Source: Dallia pectoralis (lineage: Eukaryota > Chordata > Actinopteri > Esociformes > Umbridae). From it: a stretch of 64,000 nt of DNA. Numbering within the stretch: position 1 is the first letter of the stretch; each line of letters begins with the position of its first letter. The DNA is taken from NCBI GenBank assembly GCA_029465975.1, contig CM055728.1, positions 3,307,908 to 3,371,907 of the forward strand, written 5' to 3'. The translations under genes were made by a program, and so were the position numbers. The notes beneath the pieces are model-generated. The model saw only the letters and a list, made by a program, of their open reading frames with translations. It ran no database searches and had not been told where the DNA came from. Below are positions 35,640-47,092 of the stretch, one piece after another.

Positions 35640-37570
35640 ATGAATGCAAAAAAAAAACTCTACTTAAAAACTTGGAGATCGGCCACAAGCACTCTCAAAA
35701 GACTTCGTGCAAGTCAGGCAAAGAATTTAATTTTACAGAGCAAAGATAGCCCTCATCTAGACACTTTCATGTCAGACAGTTGTCATGAGTTATGTGGAAG
35801 CGATGGAAGTGAAATGGAGGACAACTGTCATCGGGAGAGTGATGTGAGCTATCATGAAGACAATTTTAAGGAGTCACTCGACAGCTACGAAAGTGGGATG
35901 GATTTAACCCAGATGAGTAGTGACTCAGACCTAGACTTCATCTTTGCCGGCACATCATTGGCCGCTGATCTGGCAGCTTGGACTAGTGAGTTCCAGGTGA
36001 AGCACAATGCTGTGGACGGGCTGAAATTGCTAAAAAACATGGCCATCCACAACTGCCATCTACTGCCCGTACACTCATGAGAACGGCTAGAGAAGTGAAA
36101 ACCGTGGAGAAGTCAGGCATGGAGTATCTCCATTATCCTTTGAAGGAGAAGTTAGTTGAGACCCTGGATCGTTATCCGGTTCAACTTGTGACTGATCTTG
36201 ACACTCTGGAGTTGTCCTTTAATGTTGATGGACTACCTCTATTCAAAAGCTCTGGGAAGTCCATGTGGCCCATCCTCTGTGCAGTAATGCTTAGCCCTGT
36301 CACGATTTTTCCTACTGCATTGACATGTGGGACAAAGAAGCCAACTGACCTTGCTTTCCTGGAAGACACAGTGACTGATCTAACTGAAGTTTTAACAAAT
36401 GGCCTGGACTACAGGAAGAAGAACATCAAGGTAATTGTGAGGTGCTTTGTGTGCGATGCCCCAGCAAAAGCACTGATCAAGAACACAAAATGTTACTCAG
36501 GGTACTATGGGTGTGAGCGATGCACACAAAGAGGAATCTGGTTGAAACGAGTCACATACCAGGAGACAGCCGAATTAAACCTGCGTACCGATGCGTCATT
36601 CAGAGCTCAGACGCAGCCAGAGCACCACCATGGTCCTACACCACTGTCTGACCTACCAATTGACATGGTTCAGAGTTTTCCTATTGACTATATGCACCAG
36701 GTCTGCCTTGGCGTTACAAAGAAACTTCTTTTATTTGGTGCAGAGGGGAAAAAGGAATGCGAATCTCTGCCGGACAGGTCCAAGAAATAAGCAGCAGGCT
36801 TCTGCAGCTGAAGTCCTCAATCCCCTCCATTTTTGCTCGTACCCCTAGAGGTCTGGATGAGCTTGAGAGATGGAAAGCAACAGAGTTTCGCCAGTTTCTC
36901 CTCTACACAGGAGACTAGTGCTAAAGGGTGTCTTAAGAGAGGACCTTTACAACCATTTCCTGACCTTTAGTGTCGCAATTGGGTTGCTGGTGTGTCCAAC
37001 ACTAGTGCAGCCTCATCACCACTATGCCCAAAACCTTCTACAATATTTTGTAGAAAAAGGATGTGAATTGTATGGAGCCACTTTCCTAGTTTACAACACG
37101 CATACCATGCTACACTTGTCAACAGATGCTATTCGTTTCAAAGGCCTGGACAACTGCAGTGCTTTTGTGTTTGAAAACCACCTCCAGACAATTAAGAAGA
37201 TGGTGCGATCTGGGAAGAATTCCCTGGCCCAAGTCGCCAACAGACTGGAGGAGAATTTGAACAGGCCAATTGCACAGCAAAAAAACAAATCATCAAAAAA
37301 AGGAAGGACCAGGCATACCAGTTGGATGATGGAGAGAGCTGTGAGGTTGTGGCAATGGTAGAGAAAGAGGGAAAAGTTCTATGCAGAGTCTACCGCCACC
37401 CAGAACCACTTTTCTCTGAGCCATGCAGCTCCTTTTTAGTTGGGGTGTACAAGTATGAAAAGAGGAATATGGTGATGGAATGGATACCTACCACAAAAAT
37501 TTGGAGGAGGGCCATTCAAGTAGAGAGGAAATCAAGCACAATTTTTATGGCAGTTCTACATCAAGCCTAA
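35640..37570 (+). pseudogene. Tnp2/CACTA-like transposase gene with several frameshifts
   Basis: A splice acceptor (TTGTCCTAG, 35630-35638) precedes the ATG at 35640. Four successive open frames read as one protein of about 640 residues: 35640-36080 (acidic N-terminus, then LAAWTSEFQVKHNAVDGL), 36077-36790, a piece around 36758-36920 (GLDELERWKATEFRQFLLYTG), 36870-37361, and 37322-37570. Landmarks are VDGLPLFKSSGKSMWPILC, CDAPAKALIKNTKCYSGYYG and CERC (probable zinc ligands), FPIDYMHQVCLGV, and LDNCSAFVFENHLQTIKKMV. The spacing resembles the Tnp2 transposases of CACTA/EnSpm elements and an abundant set of uncharacterised fish and cnidarian proteins. At least four single-base disruptions (near 36078, 36760, 36917 and in A-runs near 37280) make it inactive as written. 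Confidence 0.75.
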
Positions 37571-37913
37571 GACTGTGCTGAAATATGGAAGAATTTGGTG
37601 GAAATTAAATTCTTGTTAAACTACAATACCAAATGGATTTTTTTGAAGAAACACACGCCTCTTGGTAGACATCATTCCAAAAACTTCTATCACTTTTTAC
37701 AATTGTTTTTCATTTAAATTAAGTCCACTATATGCTTCCATACCGGACAGAGCTGACTTGGGAGGTCAAAACTCTCGGAAGATTGAATGAAGCTTTGGAA
37801 TTGCAACTTTATGTCACGTTTATTGTCACGGTAAAAACATAGAATTTTAGTCACAAAGCAGTGGTCATTGATTGAGGTTGTCTTTTACTAACTTACCTTT
37901 ATTAAATCAACAG

Positions 37914-40900
37914 AATGTACCTCGTTGTGGAGTTTGCTGGAGAGAAAAGTGTTGCAGTTGTGGCAGAATGTTGGACATATGAGGAAGAAATGGTAATTAT
38001 AAGACGCTATTAACCTTGTTTTTTTGTGTGGCCATGTCATTAAATATATTGTGCTATAACTTAATGTTTTCTAAATGTAAAATTCTGACATAATACCAGT
38101 ACTGTAGCATATGTGTACACAGATGCATTTGGTGGTTAAAACAAAATCATACATTTTCATTCCATAACATATGTTAACATAATGTAATCTGGGAGCTTAC
38201 TGCATTTACACTCCACCATTTCACAAGATTAAATGCAACATGACCATTAATTCTGTAACCATTATGTTCTTCACAACTCACAAAAGCGGTGGTATCTAAA
38301 ATCAAATATATTTTATGAATTCCAGCAAAAATATTGTTTCTGGCCACCAACCAACCCAACACTGAGAGCAAGAAGACAGGAGCTTCCTGATCAGGAAAGC
38401 TGGTGTGTGAGGGCAATTAGAATCTTTGCCAGTACAGGTACAGTATTTGTTTTCAGAATATGGCTGACTAAATAGTGTCACAAAGTCTTTTTACGAATTT
38501 CTATGCATGCTTGAGGGAATACGTTTTTGTACTTGCGTACTGCTGATAAATAATAAAATAACAAGGTTCATCATGTGAAATGATTTTCAATATAAATACT
38601 AGTTGAACAGTACTTCCCTTAATGTTCAGATTTCTTTTAGATGACTTTAACAAGGCAATCAGGTGGAGTTTGAAAGCCGAGACAAACTCATCTGTTGAAA
38701 GTTTGGATGAGACTCTGCCTGAAAAAGGACCTCCAAAAAGGCCTACAAAATATCTACAGAGCAGCAGTGATGAGGGTATATAACAGTTTTATTTGAGTAA
38801 TTTTGCAGGCGCTGTTATCCCTTTTGACCACATTGTATGACTTTAGATCAGGACCTTGTGGAACCTCCTCCACAAAAAATAAAGAAAATCAAAGGTATGA
38901 TATTAAATATTTATCTTAAAATATTATCATTTTGTTGTAATCCCAGCATGTGCTTTCGTGGGGATTGTCTAGAATAAGAAAAATATATTTACATGACAAG
39001 CATTACATGTTGATTAGAAATGCAGGAACATCTGAAAATGTATGTATTAAGTGCCCTTAAAACCTAATGGTTTAACAATACATATTTTGATAATAAGTAC
39101 TGGTATACATCTTTAGATTTAATCCATGGACCACATCCACAACAAAAAGCCACTGTGGAAATCAAACAAACGAAAGGAAAAGCAAGGCCTACGCTACCCC
39201 CCACCCCCCACCTGTACCTTTTCTTCAAAGCAAAGCACCATAAGTAAGTTAACAATTGTTGCAGGAGCATTATAAATAACAGATGGCATAATATCAACTA
39301 AGACCTATAAAGAGCATTGACATGGTGTGTTGTAACTCTGCTCTTTCAGATTGTAACTTACAGCCACCAATAATTAATAATAATGCTTGAATTTTATTCA
39401 CGCAGAAAATAATAGACCCTACACATCCAATGATGGACCCTCAACATTACCTGACATGTGTGATGGTAAAATTATTTTACTTAATTATTTTGCTTTTTAT
39501 CAGACTATTTGAAAATCTTTGGAATGTCATTGCTTTAAGTTAAAGTGTTTTACAGTCACCAAAATATGTAGCTTGGTGATTACAATGTTCTGAATAGTGC
39601 ATAATTACCACATTTCTGAACCTGCATTTTGTCTTTTTGTATTTGTGCACACAGACAATGGTAGACCCTCAACACCCATAGGGATACAGCCCTCTAATCT
39701 GAATACAGAGATTAAGTTAATCCATGGTATGTGCATTTTTATTCATGGCACAACACTAGTCGCATAGACACCATCCTAGTTTTCTTTATCTCCTCACTTT
39801 CTAACATTGACTTTAATCTCTGTCTTTTAAACCTTTTGTGTGTCTCCAATAGAGACACTTAGGGTTCTGATCCAAAAACTGGAAGTGGTTGCAGAGAACC
39901 AAAAGAGTTACTACATCAAGTGAGACGTATGGGAGGAGTTAGACACGGGAGACACCTTTAGAAATGGACCTGGCCAACACTATGGAAGAGTTTTTAAACT
40001 TGGAAACACGGCTTCAGGAGCAGCCAGAATTCAAAAAGAGATTGGTGTGTGGGTTAAAATGAGGTTTCCCAGACGCAATTCTGGGGATTTTAAGGTGTGA
40101 ATGTTTTGGCTTCATGTTGAGCTGACAATTTCTGTATTACTTCTGTAGACTCACCATCTGAGTCTGATTGGGGGGGCCAACCCAGGAGACTGTGCCAGAC
40201 GGTTGATGAGGAGCATTGCGACCAGTCATGTCTGGAAGCACTTTAGTCTGCACGGGAAAAGGGGAAAAAAGACCTTTCACAACACGACAGTGTACTTTGT
40301 CATTAAACGTGAGTTCAATTTTCTTTATGCTTGGTTTATTTACCATAACATTTATCAGTATATTTTTAATGACAATACTATCTCATGTTCAGTCAAGTCT
40401 ATTGGAATGACTCCTACTCTACTATAGGGGTTACTTAAGCCAGTAACAAATGTTACACAAGCAATGAAATCGGTGGATTAATAAATATCATGGTATGCCA
40501 TGCTGGGTCAGGTGAGAAATTCGTTGAAGACCTGATCACGAATGTGCTTAAACATGCACCAGCTCATAGTAAACTGCAGGTACAAGTACAAACAATTTTT
40601 CTTTGTGATTAAACTTCAAAACTGACTAATGCCACATGATCACCCTTTCTAATTGCCAAATAATTACAAAAAAATGGGTCATCCAAATGTATCCACAATC
40701 TTATTTAAAATGAGGTTAAGGTCTGCAAATGGTTTGGAGGATGCCTTCTGTTTCAATAAACTAGAATAAGTAGCAGGATGGTTGACACTTACTTACTTCT
40801 TTTGGTTGACTTGAAGTGCTGTTCATAAAAAACAACTGTTCATGTCCTTGTTTAGGTGCAGCTGGTCCCAGAATTGGAGGTCCGGTGGTGCATAATGAAA

Positions 40901-40934
40901 CGGGGATATTGGATTCAAGCGATACAGAGTGACT
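37914..40934 (+). CDS. DUF4806-type partner protein of the transposon (multi-exon, partly decayed)
   Basis: Exons with AG/GT borders: 37914-37992 (ATG 37915), 38326-38437, 38641-38775, 38847-38894, 39117 to about 39243, 39406-39465, 39655-39726, 39853-39919, about 39962-40044, 40149-40308, 40512-40579, and a last piece from 40856. The first four join in frame. The N-terminus reads YLVVEFAGEKSVAVVAECW, then YCFWPP and WCVRAIRIFASTDDF; the middle is a basic, low-complexity linker. A helical stretch (TLRVLIQKLEVVAENQKSYY) precedes the C-terminal domain HHLSLIGGANPGDCARRLM and FSLHGKRGKKTFHNTTVYFV, which I recognise as DUF4806. Phases fail at the 39243/39406 and 39919/39962 joins, so either my borders or the gene are imperfect. 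Role unknown; a DNA-binding or helper protein for the adjacent transposase is plausible. Confidence 0.6.
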
Positions 40935-41688
40935 AATATTTGCATAAATAATGTTTGTTTTATTAATAAAAAACTGAAATAAATGAAAGAATGTCTTTAA
41001 TTGTAGTTTAGTTTTTGGCCAGTCAAGTTTCATCTGAGAAAAGTAAATTATGTTCCCTTTTCACTGGTGTTTCTCTAAGCGTAAACTATTGTAATAGAGA
41101 AACTATTTATTTATATTTGATATTAAGGACAATGCACATACATTTACATTTCTGTAGATGTGCCAGTGTCAGCAACCGGTTACTTTTCAACTGATGTCCT
41201 TTAGCCAGATCCATTTATCAAGTCAGCATTATACAATTAACAAAGGAACACAATAAAAAACACATACGTTTACATTACTTCAAAGATATAGCCTACCATA
41301 ATCAACAATCACTCTTGGCAATGGGCAGAATAATTGTGCGATGTACTACAGATATTTTAAAAAGTTAAGGTGTTCAAAATGTTACTGTAAAATCTAATGG
41401 ATTAAATGGTAAGCTATACATAAAGATTAGAAGTCGCAAGTATTTAAGACAGACAGCTATTTTATGAATAGGCTTAAGGCTGATGGTGAACAGCAAATGA
41501 CGAATCCGTAGTATTAACTAACGTTGTCACGACGTACCTGCGACGACACTACTGCGTAACTAAGTTACGTAGTGGCAACCAAAATAGGAACTTCACTTTT
41601 CTGGTTGTAGCAACGTCAGATAGTTACGTAAGCGCGATGAAAAATTACCGTCTCACAGCGTCGTGACAACGTAATTGTGTTAGCTGGG

Positions 41689-42690
41689 ATGGCAATGGTT
41701 GAATGTGCGATACACAGACAAATACTACGAGAACACATATAGACAATAGTCTGATTGGCTTGGTTGAACTACAAAAAAGAGGTACGTTTATAAAGAAATA
41801 TGTTTCACTAAATAAACAGAACGAATTCCTCCAAATACATACAGCCCCATTCATGTGTCATGCGCCTATTGCACTCAATAATTAATAACGAATGAACCAC
41901 AGTGTATTCATATAGCCTACAAGAGACTTCAACAAAATATTGTTTTGTATCGAAATTAAACGAATATAAACAATAATTATTAATAGGCTTACTACAAATG
42001 GGCGATAAATGAAATTACTCATGCACACAGAAGGACGTGGGACATACATAAGTCCGGGGGGCATACGGCAGAAAGAGCATAAAACTGGAACGGTTATGGT
42101 CCGATCTATATGAAACTGAACCCGTTTTGGTCCGATCTTTATTAAACTGGACGGGTTTTGGTCTGATCTATATGAACACTGTGCGCAGTTCAACCGGGTT
42201 AGTTTGCTGCTGTCTCATGTGCACTCGTAACAAGACTAATGAACACTGTGCGCAATGCAACCGGTTCGTTTGCGTGTCCTGCTCAAGCAGACAAACAACT
42301 GAAGCTGCGTGCCTGTGGACGGATAAATAATTATAAATAGATTTGTTTATCGGCCAATCATGCGCAAATCATTTGATTGCAAGTCGCTAGTGATCTAAAA
42401 TGTGTTAGCATTTACTACATCAACATAGGACATACAGTTTCATGGATTTTCATTTATTCGATTTTTAGAAATTTTAATATCATAGCCTGTGCATTTTAAA
42501 ATCATGGTTTTATTTTCGTATTTTATGTTTACATAAGACAATAAATAGGCCTACATACTCTTTTAATAAAATTAATTTCATTCAGGATGACAACACAGTA
42601 GATGATCTGATGCTGTTGGTCAAGTGTTTTTTTTACATTGGTCATTGGACCAAAAACATGTCATATTATTTAGTGTTGATATGACTGGTC
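41689..42690. other. right internal part of the hAT element, with repeated GTTTTGGTC words
   Basis: About 1 kb without a gene. At 42080-42180 a run of roughly 27- to 30-base units contains GTTTTGGTCYGATCTATATG. Much of 41730-41830 and 42080-42620 is shared with the element at 61572-63115, in a different order. Confidence 0.7.
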
Positions 42691-42800
42691 TCGGTCTCGG
42701 CCCCCTTTGGTATCGGTCTCGTCTCGGTCTCGGCCACCTTCGGTCTCGGTCTCGTCTCGGTCTCGCTTTAGGTGGTCTCGAGCACAGCTCTGGTTGATAC

Positions 42801-44858
42801 TCAATGGGAGGTGTCAAGTTAACAATGGCAGTGTTGTTGTAGTAGGTGTATGCCTACTATTCTGTCCACCAGAGGGAGACTCAAGGCAAGAATCTACACA
42901 AATGGTTGGTGGGTTTTGAGAAATGTAAGAAATGTAAACCGGATTTGTTGTGGTCATGGTAAATGTTTTTACTATGCCTCAATGTAATAGAAACTAGTAC
43001 CCAATTCCAATGACCACCCTCACAGACTTCAACGCGTCTTCTCGCTAAGCCTGTAAGTGCATAGGGCTTAACCACCAAAACGTCAAGTGCGCGAGGGCTC
43101 TCTGGTAGTCCTTTAAGCACCCTTTCCCTAAGTTGGCCTTTTAGCCTTTGTGAATTGCCGAGAGTTGAAACCCTTGAAAATATATGGAATGTTTATTTAA
43201 AATATTATTATCTGCAAAAAAAAGATAAATACACTATGCAATCTTATTGAAATCCACTGTAAATGCACAGACATTTACCATATAAATAGTCAAGTATTGG
43301 TCTGCAGATCATGTCTGGGACTTTAAACTAAATTGGTTTAAACCTGAATACAATTTGTCATCCATCATGTAACCATGACTCCAACTTGGACTCCAACTCA
43401 TTCAGTCAAAGAAGATTAATAAAGCAGCGAGTCCTACCCAGTTGACTCCATAAAAATGGTGGCAACTCAATTGCTAATGGTGCCAAAACCTTATTTTGCC
43501 CACTAGAGGCCTCTATTCTACCCTATGTTGGGATCGAAGTCGGCGTTTGTCGCTCCTCCTCTATCATCACATCTACGTGCACGCCTCTTTGGCCTTAAAC
43601 GCATGTGATTGATCCTTTAGACTCCTTGCGTATCACGGGTTTTGCGGGGGATTGGTACGTTGACAGGTCACTCAACACTGTCAGCAGTTCAGCCTGCTAA
43701 ACTGTCTACGCCCCCCACTCCGAAGTAACGTTAATGTGGTGTAGCAAGAAAGGAAGTCCCATCTGGAGGCAGAAACGGATTAATCACGAGTAAAGTTACC
43801 GATATTTAAATATAGACCGCATTTTATTATTTTGCGTTGTAGATACCTTGGGTATTTCTGATCCTAGGTCTGGGTGGGCCCGTGGCTCCTCGTCCACAAA
43901 GAATTGAAATACGCCGGGTTTGAATAGTCGACTGCAACTGAACTGTCTGGACTCACCTGCCAATCAGCCGTCTGCGTTAGCTACGGTAGCTAGCTGAAGT
44001 AACGTCAACGGTCGAATTAACTGTTGTTGCTGTACTTTAGGCGTGTAACACGAAGGCAGTCCGCGAGTATTTCAGTATATTTTTATATGTATGTCTTCTT
44101 TGCTTGAAACAAACAGGCAGTTTTCTTAGAAAACCGACGTTACATCCACAAGTCTCCACCTCCTATTTTAATTATACGCTAGCTGGGTAGTTTGCTAGCT
44201 GATGTAAGGTACGTCGCCTGGAAGCTAGTCAGCTGCGTTAGCCAGCTAGCTTAACTCACTTTGGGTAGTATCATCCATCCATCTAGCTTGTTAAGTTATT
44301 CGGTGCTGGTGTTGTAGGTCGGATATACCTGCTGGGTGTGTTCGCTAAGCTGGCGAAGAGACGGACGAAAAAGTGTAGGCGAAATAAAGAGAGCAGACAG
44401 GCCAGTAAGAGAACGAACTAACGGTGGTAATCATTTGTGGCAAACATTCACCAGCTGAGAGGTCAGCTGTCATAGCAACAACTAGCCAATGTAGTTGCCA
44501 ATGTAGCTGGCTAGCAATTTGACAGTTCAAATATCATAAACTTACGTTAACGTCACTGGTCAGACCGACTTCCCTTCGAGAAAGTGTCACTTTAGACATT
44601 GTTGTTTGCTAAGCACATTTGCCATCTCTTGCGAACTGCTCATCAATGTCAGCAAGCTAACCCCGTTTTTGTGTGAAGCTGTTTCAAGTGTCAGTTACAT
44701 CCCAGGAGCTGTACAGAAACCTAGATTGCTAGCTAACTGGTGTGCCACACATGGACTGATACTGAAATATTCGCTAGTTACTATACATATATATTTTTTA
44801 CGAAAACACAATTTAACCGGTAATATTTCTACTTAGTTAGCAACGTCGAAACACAGAA
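42801..44858 (+). promoter_or_regulatory. intergenic DNA and probable promoter/5' UTR of prkar2a-like
   Basis: About 2 kb between the hAT target duplication and the prkar2a-like ATG. The part 43500-44350 is richer in GC and CpG than its surroundings, with GCTAGCTAGCTGAAGTAACG-like words, and is the likely promoter. No transcription start can be fixed. 42801-43500 holds nothing I recognise. Confidence 0.4.
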
Positions 44859-45105
44859 ATGAGTATCGAAATACCAGTGGGATTGACGGAATTGCTGCAA
44901 GGCTACACTGTGGAGGTGCTTAGACAGAGGCCACCCGACCTGGTGGAATTCGCCGTGCAATATTTCACGCGCTTGCGGGACTCGAGAAGCCAAGATGGAG
45001 CCAGTGCTACTGTCAAGCTCGGTAAAGGAGTCGTGTTTGATGGAGAGCCTATGCAAACAGAGTCAAATGGAGACGAAGACGGGTCAGACGAGTCTGATTT
45101 CGAGC
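44859..45105 (+). CDS. prkar2a: PKA regulatory subunit II-alpha, first coding exon (partial gene)
   Basis: The regulatory subunit of type II cAMP-dependent protein kinase dimerises, binds A-kinase anchoring proteins and holds the catalytic subunit inactive. This exon codes for 82 residues plus one base. Residues 2-43 (IPVGLTELLQGYTVEVLRQR, then PPDLVEFAVQYFTRLRD) are the RII dimerisation/docking domain, nearly identical to vertebrate RII-alpha. The following segment is acidic (SNGDEDGSDESDFE), the normal linker before the inhibitor site. The exon ends at GAGC followed by the donor GTAAGT. The pseudosubstrate (RRVSV-type) and two cAMP-binding domains are not in the window. Start chosen because the family begins MS.I.IP.GLTELL. 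RII-beta is less likely on sequence. Confidence 0.93.
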
Positions 45106-46998
45106 GTAAGTCGCAGCCTGATAAGGCCTCACATACTTTCTTTTAAACAGATTTGTTATAGTGGACTACAGATGGATTGAATTGTGACTGCACCCCATTT
45201 AACACCCAAGGGCAGTATTTTGAGAACTCTAATGAACCTTTCCTATTACACTTGTGTTATATCAGATGTCACTGCTGATGTTATTCGTCGGTTAATTATC
45301 CTCGGCAATGACAAGTGCTGCAGCACACCACCTAGCCAATATAAACCCGTCTTAAAGACTCCCCACGGCGCTCTCCATTCCGAGAGCAACATGTTGCCTT
45401 TAATAAGCGTCTGTGATGTTGTGAATTAACATTACTTTTTTGTTCATCTGTTATCTTCGGTCTGTAATCTTGGGGATTTGAAAATGATATTTTTTGCTAG
45501 TAACTTACATTTTTTTATAATCTCTGGCTGAGGTTGATTTCAAATAACATATTTGCTTCATGACTTGTGTGTCACCCTTCATGGTGTCACTGATAAACGG
45601 TAGTTCTGGTTTTAATGGGCAATGTAGAGACTGTGACACCACATACGCTTTTCTACTTTAAGGCGCACCCCATCTACACCTACTTTACATCTTCTGGATT
45701 GGTTAAACTCATTGTAAGGGCACATTCCCCAACAATATATATATATATATATATATTTTTAACTTAGACACTTCTCTTGGTGGGGAAACCAAACTCTTAT
45801 AAGTACAAACTACTCTCAGGCCCCCTGAGGCAGACACTCAGTTTCCAGAACATTTCTTTAAATGCTATTGGCATACTCAGACAAAACTTCCTGAAATGTT
45901 TTGTGATTAAAATGAATGTACTATGTCGTTGTTCAAGTTTATTTATCATCTAAGCGCTGTAGCCACAGTTATAATTGGCTTTATTGTTATAATCACAATT
46001 TAAGATTGCTGCATCATTGTTTTTACTCTTCAACTACATGAACATATTGATCTTAACAAAATATATATTTTTAGTTTCCTTATTGAGCTTAGGTCCATTG
46101 TCTTAGGTCAATCGTAAAGAACCCATAATAGAAGTGTGCTTGACTTACATTATGTATTTTCAAATTAGTTATTTTTTGCCTTCGTAACTCTGTATGAAGT
46201 TCAGTGGTTACATTTCCCCAACTCCGTTTAAAAACTCTTTACCAAATCAATGACAGGTTGATTTTTATGATATTGTTTAATCTGTAAATCGCACCTTTAA
46301 ACAACCTAGAGAAATTAGTATACATCCTTAGTTGTGATGAACTGAAATAAATGGGACGGATCAGACATGGGATGGGATTTTTTGAGAGAGCGAGGTTGTA
46401 ACGGAAGGAAGAGGAAGAATGGTTTACCCTGGCACTTCATGGGACTTGAGGTGAGATGGGCTGCATATTCTGGCCAAGCATGAATCAGTAGGAAAAATCA
46501 CTCTTTACCATCGGGATATAATTTTTTTTTAGTCTGTCTTAGTCTGCATAATTGCCCAATGCCTTTTTGAGGGGCAATTGGTCACCTTTTTGTTTTGACA
46601 ATTCTTTGCCTTTTTCTGAAAAGTGCAAGTATTGTCACTGTGGGTTGTGCAACAGGTGACCTGATTACCAGGCCAGACTATGCATTTAGGCTAATCTAGT
46701 GGTTAGAATCCCTTTACATTATCTGCACTGGCTTTAACATTACTCTACCTTGACATAGGCAGACCTTTTGTAAAGTAAGATTTTCTTTCAATTGAATCCA
46801 TTCTTTAGTGACAGAAACAGCATTTTGTAGCATTTTGCTATATATGTGAGAACTTGAGTAGGATTGAATTAATAGCATCTGTTGCAATGTGTCTAGCAAC
46901 CAATAAATACATTTGACTTGGTTTACTTAGTTTACGTGATTATCATTCCCGTTATGATTAGCTTTTTGAACTTTGTCACTTCCTCAATCTCTTCGCAG

Positions 46999-47092
46999 CT
47001 CCTGCAGAGAAAGAAAATGAGGAAACTGAGTTGAAGCCTATCATTGCTTTTGTTGTTCACATGGCCCCTGCTCCTATGCTAGTTTGTGTGCT
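46999..47092 (+). CDS. possible second exon of prkar2a-like (doubtful)
   Basis: A good acceptor (TCTCTTCGCAG) is followed by sequence that, joined in phase to the exon ending 45105, reads PPAEKENEETELK before drifting into non-family sequence and a stop at about 47092. The expected RII-alpha continuation has a basic stretch before the RRxSV site, which is not seen. No convincing donor follows. It may be a cassette exon or a coincidence. Confidence 0.2.

Larger units (their letters stand above)
32350..41688 (+). mobile_element. 9.3-kb two-gene DNA transposon nested in the hAT element
   Basis: The left end CCCAGCAAACACGTTACGTA and the complement of the right end, CCCAGCTAACACAATTACGT, form an imperfect terminal inverted repeat, with AT flanking both sides. 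Inside each end, GGCAACGTAA or GACAACGTAA words recur (near 32430, 32500, 41600 and 41670), resembling subterminal transposase-binding repeats. Two + strand genes lie inside: a transposase-like pseudogene (35640-37570) and a spliced DUF4806-type gene (about 37914-40934). The transposase layout resembles the Tnp2 family of CACTA/EnSpm elements. The superfamily assignment is an inference; no CACTA terminus is seen. Confidence 0.65.
31623..42792. mobile_element. 11.2-kb hAT-type element with 8-bp target duplication
   Basis: The left end reads CAGAGCTGTAGTACTCGAGA and the right end ends GGTGGTCTCGAGCACAGCTC TG, inverted relative to each other. Both subterminal regions are arrays of GGTCTCG/CGAGACC (31640-31790 and 42690-42785). 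The element is flanked by a perfect GTTGATAC duplication (31615-31622 and 42793-42800), the 8-bp length typical of hAT. Most of its length is a second element (about 32350-41688) inserted in it; the hAT's own sequence is about 1.8 kb with no transposase gene, so it is non-autonomous. The parts 31800-32349 and 41689-42690 share blocks with the element at 61572-63115. Confidence 0.88.
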
